A stretch of 6,015 nucleotides of DNA, taken from contig CAKUME010000078.1 of the NCBI GenBank assembly GCA_934667575.1, positions 1-6,015 of the forward strand. Direction: 5' to 3'. Shown here piece by piece: positions 3,965 through 6,015 of the stretch. Numbering within the stretch: position 1 is the first letter of the stretch; each line of letters begins with the position of its first letter. This stretch comes from an uncultured Eubacteriales bacterium. Lineage in GTDB: Bacteria; Bacillota; Clostridia; Oscillospirales; Acutalibacteraceae. The notes under the pieces were generated by a model that searched no databases, was not told where the DNA came from, and worked only from the letters and a program-made list of their open reading frames with translations. The position numbers and the translations under genes were made by a program.

Positions 3965-6015
3965 ATGAAATGGAGCATTCTGCATGAATCGTGCGGGCGC
4001 ATTCGCGTGCATATGGCTCGCCCGCACATGACGCTGGCGGAAGCGGACGTGCTGGAATATTATCTGCGCGCGGTGCCCGGCGTGCGCGATGTGGCGGTGT
4101 ACGACCGTACCTGCGACGCGGTCATTCGCTTTGGCTGCGCGCGGGCGGACGTGATCCGCGCGCTGGCGCGCTTTGCTTTTACCGCCGAAAACCGCGCGCT
4201 GGTGCCCGACCGCACCGGCCGCGCGCTCAGCCGCGAATATGAGGACAAGCTGGTCTATACCATTGCCGGGCGGATGTTCCGCCGCCTGCTGCTGCCGTTG
4301 CCGCTGCGCAACGCATTTGCCGTGTGGCGTGCGCTCAAATATGTGAAAAACGGGCTCAAGTGCCTGCTGCGCGGCAAAATCGAGGTGCCGGTGCTCGATG
4401 CAACCGCGATCACGGTGTCCATTTTGCGCGGCGACTTTGGCACCGCCGGATCCATCATGTTCCTGCTGCGCATCGGCGAAATTCTGGAAGAGTGGACCCA
4501 CCGCAAGTCGGTGGATGATCTGGCGCGGTCGATGTCGCTCAATGTGGACAAGGTTTGGCTGCGGGCAAACGGGCAGGAGGTGCTCGTGCCGGTGGATCAG
4601 GTGCACGCGGGCGATGAGATCGTGGTGCGCACTGGCGGCATGATTCCGCTCGACGGCCGCGTGTGCGCGGGCGAATGCACGGTGAACCAGGCGTCGATGA
4701 CCGGCGAATCGGTGGCCGTGCCCAAATCGGACGGCGCGCCGGTGTATGCGGGCACCGTGATTGAGGAGGGCGAGTGCGTAATCCGCGTGGAGCAAAGCGC
4801 CGGTTCCGGCCGCTATGACCGCATTGTGAAAATGATCGAGGATTCCGAAAAGCTCAAATCCGCAACCGAAGACAAAGCATCGCACCTTGCCGACAAGCTC
4901 GTGCCGTATAGCTTGGGCGCCACTGCGCTCACCTATCTGCTCACCCGCAATCCGGCGCGCGCGCTTGCCATTTTGATGGTCGATTTTTCGTGCGCGCTCA
5001 AGCTGGCCATGCCGGTGTCGGTGCTGTCGGCCATGCGCGAGGGCAACGCGAACCACATTTCGTTCAAGGGTGGCAAGTTTTTGGAAGCCGTGGCCGAAGC
5101 GAACACCATTGTGTTCGACAAAACCGGCACGCTCACGCACGCTTCCCCCCGTGTGGCACAGATGATCACGTTTGGCGACGCCAACGAAACCGACCTGCTG
5201 CGCATTGCCGCGTGCCTGGAGGAGCATTATCCGCACTCGATGGCCAACGCGGTGGTGCAGGAAGCCAAAAATCGCGGCATTCGCCACGAGGAATGCCATT
5301 CGAGCGTGGAATATGTGGTCGCGCATGGCATTACCGGCATGGTGGACGGCCAAAAAGTGGTCATTGGCAGTCATCACTTTGTGTTTGACGACGAGCACTG
5401 TACCATTCCCGACATGGCAAAATTCGACGCGCTGCCGGATGAATATTCGCATTTGTATATGGCCATTGGCGGCGTGCTCGAGGCGGTGATCTGCATTGAA
5501 GATCCGGTGCGCGCCGAGGCGCCCGACGTGGTGCGCACGCTGCATGCGCTTGGCTTCACGCACATTGTGATGATGACCGGCGACGGCGAACGCACCGCCC
5601 GTGCCATTGCCCGCAAGGTGGGCGTGGACGAATACTATGCCGAGGTGCTGCCGGAAGACAAGGCTGCATACATTCAGCGCGCCCACGCCGACGGCCGCCG
5701 CGTGATCATGATCGGCGACGGCGTGAACGACGCGCCCGCGCTGTCGGAGGCCGACGCGGGTGTGGCGGTGCAAACCGGTGCGGCAATCACCCGCGAGGTG
5801 GCGGACATCACCATTTCCACCGACGATCTGCACGCGCTCATCGTGATGCGTCGGCTTTCGGAGCGTCTGATGGAGCGCATTCACAGCAACTACCGCTTTA
5901 TTATTTCGTTTAACCTCGCGCTGATCCTGCTTGGTGTGGCGGGCGTGCTGCCCAGCACCACCACCGCCCTGCTGCACAACGTGTCCACACTGTGCATCGG
6001 CCTCAAGAGCATGAC
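3965..6015 (+). CDS. Heavy-metal P1B-type ATPase with SCA ion-binding motif (FezB-like; 3' end cut)
   Basis: Membrane metal pump, 683 residues visible and still open at the window edge. The sequence runs to LCIGLKSM, so only the last few residues should be missing. Residues 1-70 form a degenerate HMA-like domain without CxxC (HESCGRIRVHM, VPGVRDVAVYDRT). Then come membrane helices (LDATAITVSILRGDFGTAGS, FLLRIGEILEEWT), the actuator motif TGES (246-249), the ion-binding helix DFSCALKLAMPVS with Ser342-Cys343-Ala344 where most relatives have CPC, the phosphorylated Asp385 in DKTGTLT, EEHYPHS (421-425) in place of the usual HP motif, TGD (538-540), and GDGVNDAPAL (from 584). The SCA motif suggests subgroup P1B-6, which includes the ferrosome protein FezB. 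Iron is thus a candidate cargo, but this is not provable here. ATG 3965 gives the family-like start MKWSILHES and follows a weak site TGAGG (3951-3955). The in-frame ATG 3950 is an alternative. A stop precedes at 3941. Confidence 0.95.
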   Translation, partial: MKWSILHESCGRIRVHMARPHMTLAEADVLEYYLRAVPGVRDVAVYDRTCDAVIRFGCARADVIRALARFAFTAENRALVPDRTGRALSREYEDKLVYTIAGRMFRRLLLPLPLRNAFAVWRALKYVKNGLKCLLRGKIEVPVLDATAITVSILRGDFGTAGSIMFLLRIGEILEEWTHRKSVDDLARSMSLNVDKVWLRANGQEVLVPVDQVHAGDEIVVRTGGMIPLDGRVCAGECTVNQASMTGESVAVPKSDGAPVYAGTVIEEGECVIRVEQSAGSGRYDRIVKMIEDSEKLKSATEDKASHLADKLVPYSLGATALTYLLTRNPARALAILMVDFSCALKLAMPVSVLSAMREGNANHISFKGGKFLEAVAEANTIVFDKTGTLTHASPRVAQMITFGDANETDLLRIAACLEEHYPHSMANAVVQEAKNRGIRHEECHSSVEYVVAHGITGMVDGQKVVIGSHHFVFDDEHCTIPDMAKFDALPDEYSHLYMAIGGVLEAVICIEDPVRAEAPDVVRTLHALGFTHIVMMTGDGERTARAIARKVGVDEYYAEVLPEDKAAYIQRAHADGRRVIMIGDGVNDAPALSEADAGVAVQTGAAITREVADITISTDDLHALIVMRRLSERLMERIHSNYRFIISFNLALILLGVAGVLPSTTTALLHNVSTLCIGLKSM

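Noticed and set aside
3935..5977. 680-codon open frame on the minus strand
   Set aside because: It lies exactly opposite the ATPase gene, whose plus-strand frame carries every P-type ATPase motif. The antisense translation is rich in His/Arg/Gln with no recognisable domain, as expected for a shadow frame in GC-rich DNA.
1..6015. CRISPR arrays, tRNA/rRNA genes, insertion sequences, phage genes
   Set aside because: No regularly spaced repeats, tRNA-like cloverleaf, rRNA sequence, transposase or integrase was seen on either strand.

Overview
The window is GC-rich (roughly 60% by eye) bacterial DNA. Its AGGAGG-type ribosome binding sites, its FeoB-associated Cys-rich protein and its DUF6110-type protein point to a high-GC anaerobic Bacillota of the Oscillospiraceae/Ruminococcaceae kind. 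The assignment rests on protein style and gene neighbourhood, not on a marker gene. Almost every gene concerns iron or another transition metal.

Layout. Bases 1-1355 hold the 3' part of feoB (ferrous iron transporter) and a 56-residue Cys-rich membrane companion, closed by a strong hairpin terminator at 1379-1417. A DtxR-like winged-helix regulator (1437-1820) starts only about 20 bases after that hairpin. It meets a convergent small minus-strand gene (1817-2017) in a 4-base overlap. The short intergenic region 2018-2085 is divergent and rich in inverted repeats. To its right lies a tightly packed plus-strand unit: a 46-residue one-helix membrane peptide (2086-2226), a CxxC heavy-metal-associated (HMA) protein coupled to it by an ATGA overlap (2223-2489), and an AraC-family regulator (2529-3479). 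Next comes a DUF6110-like membrane protein (3519-3803) with its own extended -10 promoter and a Rho-independent terminator at 3872-3902. Last is a P1B-type metal ATPase (3965 to the window edge). Its open reading frame has no stop inside the window and lacks only its last few residues.

How the genes fit together. FeoB brings in Fe(II). The HMA protein, the glycine-rich DUF6110-like protein and the P1B ATPase look like a metal-handling module under local regulators (DtxR-like, AraC). The ATPase has an SCA motif in place of CPC in its ion-binding helix. This fits the P1B-6 group, which includes FezB of ferrosome (membrane-bound iron storage organelle) gene clusters. My main hypothesis is therefore that this locus couples ferrous iron import to a ferrosome-like or related iron-sequestering system. 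That is an inference from gene content and motifs.

Other points of note: the start codon of the small minus-strand gene is predicted to lie in an 11-bp RNA stem with its ribosome binding site in the loop; the DtxR-like regulator seems to have lost the usual metal ligands; and a perfect 9+6+9 inverted repeat sits in the 3' end of the AraC gene, about 60 bases before the next gene's likely transcription start.
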